DNA of 64,000 nucleotides from JACKFE01 sp050248735 (lineage in GTDB: Bacteria; Nitrospirota; Nitrospiria; Nitrospirales; UBA8639): the NCBI GenBank assembly GCA_050248735.1, contig JBFWRU010000010.1, positions 62,001-126,000 on the forward strand, given 5' to 3'. The notes below the pieces were generated by a model. The model saw nothing but the letters and a program-made list of their open reading frames with translations. It ran no database searches and had not been told where the DNA came from. The translations under genes and the position numbers were made by a program. Shown here one piece after another: positions 1 through 7,500 of this stretch; position 1 is the stretch's first letter, and every line of letters starts with the position of its first letter.

Positions 1-400
1 TTCGCTCGCTGTCGACCAGAAAGCATTTTCTAGCCAGTTCCCGTGCCACCAGTCCGCTGAAAAAACTGTTGGCCCAATAGACATCCATACTCATGACCTG
101 TTGGTTGAGGCCGGCAAAGGTTTTGGTGATCGCGACGGCCAAGGTGAGATCGTGGAGAGGTTGCATGCCCAAAATACCCACGGCGCGGGAAATCGTTTCA
201 ACTTTTCTTGGCATGGCATAAAAGGCGCTATTCACTAATTTCAAGACCATCGTGGTCATCCCGGGATCGATGCTGATGGCTCGAGACAGGTCGGCCATGG
301 TGGCTTCTGGAGTATCAATCACCTTTTTAACTTCCAGGTAGACTTTAGGAAGGGTATACAAGTTGGTGCAGGTTGAAACTATTTCTTCCGCAGTTTTCAT
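1..400 (-). CDS. HDOD domain protein (3' end cut by window edge)
   Basis: The reverse strand is open from an ATG at 400 to the window edge, giving the first 133 residues (MKTAEEIVSTCTNLYTLPKV...). The start has the HDOD pattern: a conserved LP about residues 17-18, then alpha-helical text with an 'SIDPGMTTMVLKLVNSAFY' segment and a following 'AVGILGMQPLHDLTLAVAI' segment. HDOD proteins are catalytically inactive relatives of HD phosphohydrolases that act in signalling. The C-terminal part, and any fused output domain, lies outside the window. A second HDOD protein is at 28.3-29.3 kb. The family call is secure; the role is unknown. Confidence 0.85.
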   Translation of the reverse strand, partial: MKTAEEIVSTCTNLYTLPKVYLEVKKVIDTPEATMADLSRAISIDPGMTTMVLKLVNSAFYAMPRKVETISRAVGILGMQPLHDLTLAVAITKTFAGLNQQVMSMDVYWANSFFSGLVARELARKCFLVDSER

Positions 401-668
401 CCGTTGTCCTTTTCTCTCCCTTGGTGCATGCAGTCGTATCTCATTCGTGATAAGGCTTTATACATATACGTGTTGTCGGAATTCCTCACCCATGCCTTAA
501 ATGATCTCAATGGCGGAGCTTTTCGGCTTATGGAGGACACTTTATCCGGGAATATGGCACCCCAATAGGTCCGGTACGATTTTAGGTGTGCGGTATCTTT
601 CTGACTGGTCGGTCAGGTGGAAGGCTAGGAGCTTCTACCGAATGCCTGTCCGAAAGGAGGAGCGTCGG

Positions 669-2066
669 CTATTGACCCTGTTGGTGTGAGGACGAGGCAG
701 GAGGCTGTGAAGGAAAGAGCTTCTTGTGAATATGTTTTCGTCCCAAGGTGATAATGGCAAAGGAGAGGCCTAAAGCGACCGGCACAAAGATGCCGGAGGC
801 TAAGGAATAGTTGGAGAGCCATCCGAGTTCATGGAGAGCTTTAAAAATATAATTGGCTAATCCGCTAACGTAGTACGCAATGACGATGACCGAAAGGCCT
901 TCCACGGTATGTTGAAGCACCGCTTGGCTTTTGGTGGTTTGATCGACGCTGGCTAATAGTTTCATGTTTTGATCTTGCTGGGCCAAATTTTGTTCTTGTA
1001 ACAATAATTCCACTTTGGTCCGCAAGACGGCAATAGTACCTTCAAAGTCCTGTTCCAAAGCATGGATGCGAGAAAGCAATTGTTGATACCCATCGGCCAC
1101 TCCGGTAATTTTTGATTCAACATAATCCGTCAGGGTTTGGCCGTATGGCAGAGGATGTTCTCGGAGAGCCAGGGTATTGCTATGCACAATGCGATCGTAG
1201 GGGACTGAGGCTGACAGCCGATACCGCATGGAATCGGCGAGTCGTCCCACTTCCAGGAAATCATGGGTCAATCCTTCCAGCCACTGTTGCAGGGTACCAT
1301 GGGTGGCCTGCTTGAGTTCTCTCGTGATCAGAGTGCGTTGGTATAAATGTCGTTGTTCAAAAATTTGAACCTGATCCACTGCTCGTGAAAACGCCGGATA
1401 TGGAACCAAAATCAGATGCGTGTAGTTTTCGAGGGTGGTCAGGATATCAATGAGTCTTGACAATTTAGGGCGTAACAGGAGCGGGTCGGGAGACCAGATC
1501 AGGTATCGTTCTCGACCATGTTCGTCCGGCGTAAAACTGGTGGCCACCGAAATATCTTCATTCAACACATTACTGGCATAAATTTGAGGGCCAGGAAGAA
1601 GAGTGGCTAATTCCTCCTGATCATAGGTGCGTGACGGGGTGACCAACAGGTCTAATGCGTTGACTTGAAGACCCAACGGAGAGAAAGGAAATACGTACTG
1701 AGGGAATCTCAACGGGCCGAATCCCAATAACTGAGTGTTATCACGAGGGATATGCCAGACCTGGTAGCTGTAATATTCGGTGTGAGCTTCCCAGATAGCA
1801 ATGAGTCGGTCGCCCTGCGTTCCGGTTTTGACACCGAACCCCACTTTGTCTTCCAACATGATTTGGGAAGGCTCGATTCCAAGGCAGGTTAGGAGCTGCT
1901 GAAACTCTTTCCGGCTTTGTGGACGTTCGATCGGCGGGTTGGCCATGCGATAGGCCGTATGATGCAAATGGGCCGGAACATCCACCCATCCTTCTAAATA
2001 TTTTTCTTGCGCCTTGTGCATCTGGCGCAAAATACCCTTGCCGGGCGAATTGGGTTTAAGGCTCAT
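669..2066 (-). CDS. DUF3422 family membrane protein
   Basis: A 465-residue protein that I recognise as the DUF3422 family, whose biochemical role is not established. Most of the chain is soluble. A coiled stretch around residues 330-385 precedes two hydrophobic segments near the C-terminus (about 390-410 and 425-445), so the protein is probably anchored at its C-terminal end with the bulk in the cytoplasm. Length fits the family. The gene stands alone on this strand, about 270 bases from the upstream-facing HDOD gene, with no clear operon partner. Confidence 0.8.
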   Translation of the reverse strand: MSLKPNSPGKGILRQMHKAQEKYLEGWVDVPAHLHHTAYRMANPPIERPQSRKEFQQLLTCLGIEPSQIMLEDKVGFGVKTGTQGDRLIAIWEAHTEYYSYQVWHIPRDNTQLLGFGPLRFPQYVFPFSPLGLQVNALDLLVTPSRTYDQEELATLLPGPQIYASNVLNEDISVATSFTPDEHGRERYLIWSPDPLLLRPKLSRLIDILTTLENYTHLILVPYPAFSRAVDQVQIFEQRHLYQRTLITRELKQATHGTLQQWLEGLTHDFLEVGRLADSMRYRLSASVPYDRIVHSNTLALREHPLPYGQTLTDYVESKITGVADGYQQLLSRIHALEQDFEGTIAVLRTKVELLLQEQNLAQQDQNMKLLASVDQTTKSQAVLQHTVEGLSVIVIAYYVSGLANYIFKALHELGWLSNYSLASGIFVPVALGLSFAIITLGRKHIHKKLFPSQPPASSSHQQGQ

Positions 2067-2242
2067 GAGTGGAAGGAGGGAAGAGGGTTCAGGGTTACGG
2101 GAAACGAGGGAATGTCCATCAGAACAAGGTTCTACCCTACCTGACAGGCCCCTCGCAAGAGGCGAAATGAGGAAAAGAGGAAGCCCGTCTACCGGGATGG
2201 ATTCCTTTTCACGATGAATCGGGCAGTGGGAATCATGATGAT

Positions 2243-3250
2243 TTAGGATATAGAGAGAAATTGAGATTGAATCCAGTCGAGTATGCGGTTTTCAGCCCAA
2301 AAAGGATCTTCCTGAAGACGGCGTCCTTGAAAAAATCCACAATGACCGCCATGGGAAGGAGTCAGGAGACGCAAGAAAGGATTTGCGTGAATGATTGGAT
2401 TGATAAACATGGAGAAAGGGATAAACGGATCGTCCTGGGCGGTGATGATGAGCGTGGGTTTACAAATGCGGGATAACACCTGTAGCGAAGCGCTCTGGTC
2501 ATAGTAGTCGGCGGCGTTCCGGAATCCTCCGTCCGGTCCGGTATACACATCATCAAATTCCCACATGGTGGAAATGTGCGGAAGGCGGTCAAGATCCCAT
2601 CTCCCGGGATAGAGGTTCGCTTTGCGCCGGAGTTTGGCTTTTAAGCTTTTTAAAAAATACCCATGATATATCGTATTGCGTGGTTCTTGGAGGGCTCGCA
2701 CGCATGCGGCCGGTTTGATGTTGGGACACACTGCAGCCAAGCCACGCAGGGCGGGAAGGCTTTCTCCTGCCTCTCCGCCGAGTTTGAGGATCAGGTTTCC
2801 TCCCATTGAATAGCCGATCAACCAGATGTGCTGACAGTGGTCCCCCTCCGTCAATTCTTGAACAATGGCTCCATAGTCCTGGCTGAGCCCCCCGTGATAT
2901 AGGGTCGGGGTGAGGTGTTCTGAGCCACCACAATTTCGTTGGTTGATGCGGACGCAATTCCATCCACGGCTCCAGGCTTTTTGGGCAAGTCCCACCATGT
3001 AATGTGATTCGGTACATCCTTCTAAACCGTGGACGAGAAGCAATGTGGGTTTTTCGGAGGGACTGGTCTGCCAATGGCATTGAGTGAGCAGGCCAGTCTC
3101 GGCGGTCACGTTAAAAATTCTGGTCTGAGGGGGCGGAATCCGGGATGAGGCTGTGCGCGGCCACCACCGCGGAAACAGCGTCATGCGATGAGGACCTTTT
3201 AACCACCAGGGTGGAATGAAGGGGGGGGAATCGGCGGTGTGTATGTGCAT
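2243..3250 (-). CDS. YheT-type alpha/beta hydrolase
   Basis: A 335-residue alpha/beta hydrolase of the UPF0017/YheT family. The N-terminal 'FIPPWWLKGPH' segment is the family signature. 'LLLVHGLEGC' carries the oxyanion-hole region, 'NQRNCGGSEHLTP' follows, and the nucleophile elbow is G-Y-S-M-G-G ('IGYSMGGN'). The acid (DDPFIP) and the histidine ('HGGHCGFF') are present, so the Ser-Asp-His triad looks complete. Family members are putative esterases; the substrate is unknown. It is a single gene with the DUF3422 gene downstream on the same strand. Another Met could serve as start, but the first ATG keeps the family N-terminus. Confidence 0.88.
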   Translation of the reverse strand: MHIHTADSPPFIPPWWLKGPHRMTLFPRWWPRTASSRIPPPQTRIFNVTAETGLLTQCHWQTSPSEKPTLLLVHGLEGCTESHYMVGLAQKAWSRGWNCVRINQRNCGGSEHLTPTLYHGGLSQDYGAIVQELTEGDHCQHIWLIGYSMGGNLILKLGGEAGESLPALRGLAAVCPNIKPAACVRALQEPRNTIYHGYFLKSLKAKLRRKANLYPGRWDLDRLPHISTMWEFDDVYTGPDGGFRNAADYYDQSASLQVLSRICKPTLIITAQDDPFIPFSMFINPIIHANPFLRLLTPSHGGHCGFFQGRRLQEDPFWAENRILDWIQSQFLSIS

Positions 3251-3417
3251 CGGAGGCTAATCGAAGGCTAATGGATATCGTATGACAGAGATGTCCTGCA
3301 AGATTTACGAATTTCATGATTCATGAGGTCGCCAGGGGGGCGGATATTAACCTTTCTGAAGTGTCATATGCGTTGACAGGATGCAATCCCATGATGTATT
3401 CCTGCGAAGTGTTTTGA

Positions 3418-3987
3418 ATGAATTGTTATATGAAGAAACAAGAATTATCCTCACCTCAAAAGCCTTCTCCTCCCCCACCAGGTCGTGATTCGTTCCTGAT
3501 CTTCATGGTAGTCGGATGTGGAATTATGGCTGTGTTATCGTTTAACTTTGGATCCGGCAAGCCACCCAAACCCCCGGCTTCAGAGGTAAAGGGCGTGCAG
3601 GAGCGGACGCTCGCTTCCCCCAAGAAATCAGCCGAACCTGTATCGATTACTGATGTTCCACTGGCCACCGGCGATGAGCCGATTGAAAAGCTCTTTGTTC
3701 AATCCGGATGCGCCGTGTGTCATACGATTCCGGGTATTGAACCCGCCAAAGGTCGGGAGGGGCCCAAGCTGGTTTTGGGCACCAATGCTCCCTTGCGGTT
3801 GGCGGATCAAGAATATCGGGGAATGGCTACCACCATCAGGGAGTATATACAAGAGTCTATTCTCGATCCCGGGGCCTATGTGGTGTCGGGATATCAGGAT
3901 CGGGTGATGCCTCGGTGGTATGGAAAACGCCTCAATGCGAAGGCTCTTGATCGAATGATCAGCTATTTAGAACAGATTACGGATTGA
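3418..3987 (+). CDS. Membrane-anchored monoheme cytochrome c
   Basis: A 189-residue protein with one hydrophobic anchor near residues 25-42 and no cleavable signal obvious, then a Pro/Lys-rich linker and a cytochrome c domain. The heme motif CAVCH is at residues 98-102, and a Met in 'RVMPRWYG' near the C-terminus is the likely sixth ligand. The heme domain should face the periplasm and carry one electron. The sequence resembles cytochrome-c subunits of bacterial electron transport chains, but no oxidase or reductase gene is adjacent. An in-frame ATG at 3430 is an alternative start. Confidence 0.85.
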   Translation: MNCYMKKQELSSPQKPSPPPPGRDSFLIFMVVGCGIMAVLSFNFGSGKPPKPPASEVKGVQERTLASPKKSAEPVSITDVPLATGDEPIEKLFVQSGCAVCHTIPGIEPAKGREGPKLVLGTNAPLRLADQEYRGMATTIREYIQESILDPGAYVVSGYQDRVMPRWYGKRLNAKALDRMISYLEQITD

Positions 3988-4081
3988 GCGATCGCCGAAA
4001 AGTTGGATAGAGGCCGATCGTCGTTCCTGGTCATCAGTTACCCGTTGAAGCCATTCAGCTCATCCCGCCAAAAGTTTCCGT

Positions 4082-4609
4082 TCACGGTTGGAACCGGAAC
4101 CCGAATAATAGTCCAATATTAAAATTGTCACTATTGAGACGCCGATCGACATCCAGGTCTTGAAAGGTAAAGATGAGGGTGCTGGCCAGAGAAATGGTTC
4201 GGTTGACCGGAAAGGCGGCGGTCACTCCGAAGGGAAATGTATAACTGACATCATCATCGTCAACCCTGCCCCGTTCGAGATCGGCATACACAAAACCGAG
4301 TCCGCCAAATGGAATAATGTTCACGGCGCCCAAAGGAATGTGGTACCTCGCAATTCCCGCCAATGTAATTTGGGTGAGATCACTTCCCGGTGAAATTAAT
4401 AATTGGGGTCCAATGGAAAAATGGGAGTCCAGGAAGTAATCGGCCTGAAAGTTCAGGGTAAACACTTCATCGTCAAGAGTGTCGGCTAAAAAGCCAATAT
4501 CGGTTCCAAATCCCCATCGGTTTTCTGCCCTGGCTTGGGAATTTGCCCAGGCCACTGAGGCCAAGACCATCAAAATCGCAATTATGGTTTTGATCCACTT
4601 ATCTGCCAT
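4082..4609 (-). CDS. Outer-membrane beta-barrel-like protein
   Basis: A 175-residue protein with a clear signal peptide (about residues 1-28, ending 'ANSQARA'), followed by alternating hydrophobic/polar strands such as 'FTLNFQADYFLDSHFSIGPQL' pieces, typical of a small beta-barrel. It ends in an aromatic-containing '...LLFGFRFQP', close to the barrel C-terminal pattern. It is probably an outer-membrane protein of the OmpW/OmpA-barrel type, but I cannot name a family. It is a single gene. The region 4610-5010 between it and the next lipoprotein contains only that gene's terminator. Confidence 0.65.
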   Translation of the reverse strand: MADKWIKTIIAILMVLASVAWANSQARAENRWGFGTDIGFLADTLDDEVFTLNFQADYFLDSHFSIGPQLLISPGSDLTQITLAGIARYHIPLGAVNIIPFGGLGFVYADLERGRVDDDDVSYTFPFGVTAAFPVNRTISLASTLIFTFQDLDVDRRLNSDNFNIGLLFGFRFQP

Positions 4610-4954
4610 GCCCGATTCTCCTTTTTATGGACGACGTGTTCCTTAGATCGCAGAATGTTGCCTGAAAGATAACCGAAATTAGGTGGTTCCTGCATCCCCT
4701 GTAATTGAAAAGCGTTGTCTGGGAAGTTAGGGATTCGAGCGTGAAGTTTGACGAAGGTCACCTGGGAGCAGGAAACGGCCATGGGATTTTGGCCTGATAT
4801 CCCTCAACACTTTTAAGGTGCTCTTGCGTCTTTGGACATAAGCAGATGGGTTTTGACTCGTTATTCATGCGCTTCGTTATCGTTCGGATTCATGTGCCAG
4901 TCTTTCCTATGAAGACCAGACGGAAAGTTTGCCCGCACATGGATTGTGCAAAAC

Positions 4955-4983
4955 AGGAAGGGCCGCATATCACGGCCCTTCCT
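4955..4983 (-). terminator. Intrinsic terminator of the 5.0-5.4 kb lipoprotein gene
   Basis: A perfect 11-bp stem (AGGAAGGGCCG / CGGCCCTTCCT) with a 7-base loop. Read on the reverse strand it is followed by GTTTTG, a short U-tract. It lies 28 bases past the stop of the lipoprotein gene that ends at 5011. Confidence 0.8.
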
Positions 4984-5010
4984 AGATTGAATGCTTTAAA
5001 TGGAAGAAAG

Positions 5011-5364
5011 TTACTTTTTAGATTCTTCCACCATTTTTTCGGCATCTTTCACCGCCTCTCCGGTTGTCTCTTTGACGGTTTCGCCCATTTCCCCTAATTT
5101 TTTCTCGGCTCCTTCCATGGCTTCGTTGGCCATTTCCCCAGTATTTTGAGCTGCTTCGTTGACAGCTGTGCCGGTTTTGTCCATGGCGTCTTTCATGGAT
5201 TTACTGCCTTCTTTAATAGCACTATCAATTTTTTCCCCTGCTTGTTCGGCCGGTCCCTTATCACTGCTATCACCGCATCCGCTGACCAATAGGACGAAAG
5301 CCAAGCACAATAGGCTTCCGAGAATATTTCGATGAAACCGCCCAGTCGTAGAGTTGTGGTTCAT
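5011..5364 (-). CDS. Small lipoprotein with LEA-like amphipathic repeats
   Basis: A 117-residue protein with a signal peptide and lipobox LVSGC at about residues 26-30, so it should be lipid-anchored at that Cys. The remaining 85 residues are rich in Lys, Glu, Ala, Met and Thr with an irregular 11-residue periodicity ('DAMDKTGTAVNEAAQ', 'MANEAMEGAEKKL', 'TVKETTGEAVKDAEK'). This looks like an LEA/apolipoprotein-type amphipathic helix. Such proteins are often stress related, but that is only a family-level inference. It has a strong terminator downstream. Confidence 0.75.
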   Translation of the reverse strand: MNHNSTTGRFHRNILGSLLCLAFVLLVSGCGDSSDKGPAEQAGEKIDSAIKEGSKSMKDAMDKTGTAVNEAAQNTGEMANEAMEGAEKKLGEMGETVKETTGEAVKDAEKMVEESKK

Positions 5365-6143
5365 TTGAGAAACCTCCTGTTTTGTGGTGAAGAACCTGTG
5401 ATGCTGCCATGAATGGTGAGTATTGAGGGAATGGAGGGCTTTGACGAAGACCTTTGAAGCCTTTTCCTTATTAGCCTAGCGCACTTTTGAAGAAAGAGCA
5501 ATGTGAATAGCGTGGTGGAAAGATGCTCCCTTACAACGATGCATGTGTGCAAGTCTTGAATTTTCCAAGCTTTCTTGCCCACTTGATGGTGTCGGTAGTT
5601 GGATGGGGAATATGCATAGGAGGTTTCTTTGCGAAATAGGAAAGGGAAGAGGATAGGAGCGGATGTGCCACCTCTCCGATTAGTAAACGGAGAGGTGGCT
5701 TTTCCTTGAAGGAGACTGAGGGAAAGTCGCTAACCTTAAAGGCGGTGTCCGGGAAAAGGTGAGTTTCATAATAATATTGTATTCCACCATGTCTGGATCG
5801 GGCCGCTTCATATACGAATGCTTGAAAAAGCTAATTCCATTCTAAAGAATGCTATTGACAAAGAAACCTCCTAATTTCCTTGCTCATAATGTTCATTGGC
5901 ATAGGGAAATGAGCCTAAATATCTGTAAATAAACCTAATATCCAGGAAATGAGGCGATCGTTTATTGAAACTGGAAAATATTTCAAATGAATTTAACGAA
6001 AGCTTCTTCCAATGGTTCGTAATAAGTCGATCTAGATGTTTCTGTGAAGATGAGGGCGGCCTTAATTTTTCCCAAATCCGGTCGATAGAACTTGATATAA
6101 CTCTTTGGATCTTTGGAAACAATTTTGATGAATTGAGGGTGTT
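5365..6143. other. Gene-poor interval with one strong hairpin
   Basis: This 779-base stretch is A/T-richer than its surroundings. Short open frames on both strands have no recognisable similarity, no good ribosome binding site and odd composition, so I call no gene. The only strong signal is the terminator hairpin at 5667-5703. The last 100 bases hold the leader of the gene starting at 6144. Confidence 0.5.
5667..5703 (+). terminator. Intrinsic terminator with no upstream gene on its strand
   Basis: Perfect 12-bp stem GCCACCTCTCCG / CGGAGAGGTGGC with a 9-base loop, directly followed by TTTT on the plus strand. No plus-strand gene lies upstream until the cytochrome ending at 3987. A small RNA transcribed from within 5365-5666 is a possible explanation. 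Confidence 0.7.
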
Positions 6144-6821
6144 ATGGCAAAACCTGTTGGAAAGCTGAGAAAAATTAGTCTCAATGAAGTATGGGGTAAT
6201 GAACCGGATGGATTCGGGTCATGGCTTCAACAAGACGAAATTCTCGAAATGTTGGGAGAAGCGATTGAAGTCGCTTTAAAACCAGCAGGGGGAGAAATTC
6301 CCCTCGACACGTTGAAAGGAGGAGTGCTAGCCAAGGATGCCAAACGCGGGAGCTATGTCATTGTCCTGGGAGCCTTATCCGGTATTCAACCTGATACGTT
6401 AGGGAAGTTGATGATATATGCTGCCGGGTTGGACGCCAAAGCGATTATTTGCGTGGGACAGGATATCTCACCGGAAATTCGCCAGACTTTCGACTGGTTA
6501 AATTCGGTTTCACGGGATGATGTGAACTTTTATGGGATGGAGTTAGAGCTCTGGCGAATTGATGATTCCGTTCCTGCGCCAAATTTCAATGTTGTCTGTC
6601 AGCCTAATATGTGGGCCCGGCAATTAAAAATGGGCCAGGATGAGGGCGAAAATGGAACTCAGACCTCAAAAGAGGCTGTTGATGCAAAATCCAAAAAAGA
6701 AGAGTTCCCCAAAGATGCGAAGGAAAAAGTTCCCGCTCCTCAAGGAAAGGTGGCAACCGGCCAAACAAAAGACGGGGTGTCTGTTCGACAAAACTTTGTG
6801 TATACCAAAACCTTTTCGTGA
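6144..6821 (+). CDS. Degenerate DUF4268-type N-terminal nuclease-like protein
   Basis: A 225-residue protein that matches, from memory, the N-terminal PD-(D/E)XK-like domain found ahead of DUF4268. Shared features are a WGNEPDGFGSWL start near residues 17-27, 'LGKLMIYAAGLDAKAII' at 86-102, 'FDWLN' near 116-120, and 'LWRIDDSVPAPNFNVV' near 136-151. In nuclease-like relatives the strand before 'HLG' reads IENQ; here residues 71-78 read 'YVIVLGAL', so the acidic and Gln residues are absent. The last 60 residues are a low-complexity Lys/Glu tail. It is probably catalytically dead. The start has GAGGG about 6 bases upstream. Confidence 0.6.
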   Translation: MAKPVGKLRKISLNEVWGNEPDGFGSWLQQDEILEMLGEAIEVALKPAGGEIPLDTLKGGVLAKDAKRGSYVIVLGALSGIQPDTLGKLMIYAAGLDAKAIICVGQDISPEIRQTFDWLNSVSRDDVNFYGMELELWRIDDSVPAPNFNVVCQPNMWARQLKMGQDEGENGTQTSKEAVDAKSKKEEFPKDAKEKVPAPQGKVATGQTKDGVSVRQNFVYTKTFS

Positions 6822-6844
6822 TTTTCCTCTGGAACGATCCTTGC

Positions 6845-7204
6845 CTAAGGTTTGATGGACCATTCTCCCGAAGGGAGCAGGATATACTGCCCTGGTGGCG
6901 TTTGCTTCAGGGCCTTTTCGCCGGCTAAGGCTTCTACCGTAGAAAGGGCTGTTCCGTTTTTGTCGGCGATGGTTTGATACACTTCCTGCCGTTTTTGATT
7001 AATCTCCTTCATCAAGTCGATGACCGCAGTGTCCGTCGATGGCGTCACGACGCCCAAATATCCGTCCGGTCTCTCCCCGAGCATTCCTTTCTGTTTGGCT
7101 TCATCCAGGGTTACTCCCCAGCTCGGTAGAGCCAAGAAGCCGACGAGCAGACATCCGATCAGCAGTTGAGTGATACGAATTTTGTTAGGCAAGGCTCTGT
7201 CCAT
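6845..7204 (-). CDS. ydbL: YdbL family (DUF1318) periplasmic protein
   Basis: A 119-residue protein with a signal peptide ending near 'ALPSWG', then the DUF1318 pattern: 'LDEAKQKGMLGERPDGYLGVV' pieces, 'INQKRQEVYQTIADKNG', 'EALAGEKALKQTPPGQYIL' pieces. It is the third gene of ydbH-ynbE-ydbL. In E. coli YdbL is the periplasmic partner of the intermembrane phospholipid bridge formed by YdbH. It follows ynbE by 18 bases and is very likely co-transcribed with it. Confidence 0.9.
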   Translation of the reverse strand: MDRALPNKIRITQLLIGCLLVGFLALPSWGVTLDEAKQKGMLGERPDGYLGVVTPSTDTAVIDLMKEINQKRQEVYQTIADKNGTALSTVEALAGEKALKQTPPGQYILLPSGEWSIKP

Positions 7205-7222
7205 GGTTGCCCTCTTGAATAA

Positions 7223-7435
7223 TTAAAATAACCCGCTTTTATCGGAAAATACAGAATCTAATTCCTTATCCACTTTGACTCGAATTTCGTGGTCAATCTT
7301 CACATTGAGGTTGATGGTAATCGGTTTTTCAGGCGGGACGACTTCAACGTGGGGAGTGCAGGCTAGAAAAAAGAGGGCACTGAGGATCGGGAGAACACCA
7401 AACCTGCCAATGGAGGATTGCCGAGAATAAGTCAT
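7223..7435 (-). CDS. ynbE: YnbE family lipoprotein
   Basis: A 70-residue lipoprotein. The signal peptide ends in a lipobox-like LACT motif (Cys near residue 26), and the mature part contains the YnbE signature 'PEKPITINLNVKIDHEIRVK' and ends 'SDKSGLF'. In E. coli YnbE is an outer-membrane lipoprotein that pairs with YdbH by beta-strand stacking to complete the lipid bridge. It lies between ydbH and ydbL in the standard order and strand. Confidence 0.92.
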   Translation of the reverse strand: MTYSRQSSIGRFGVLPILSALFFLACTPHVEVVPPEKPITINLNVKIDHEIRVKVDKELDSVFSDKSGLF

Positions 7436-7500
7436 ATATGCCTCATCTCTGGATTAGAATGCTGGTTGGGAGAATCCTTTGGTGTGCTCATGGTTATTGG

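Noticed and set aside
5361..6122. Two short reverse-strand frames in the gene-poor gap (5361-5582 and 5871-6122)
   Set aside because: No ribosome site, poor composition, and no sequence family.
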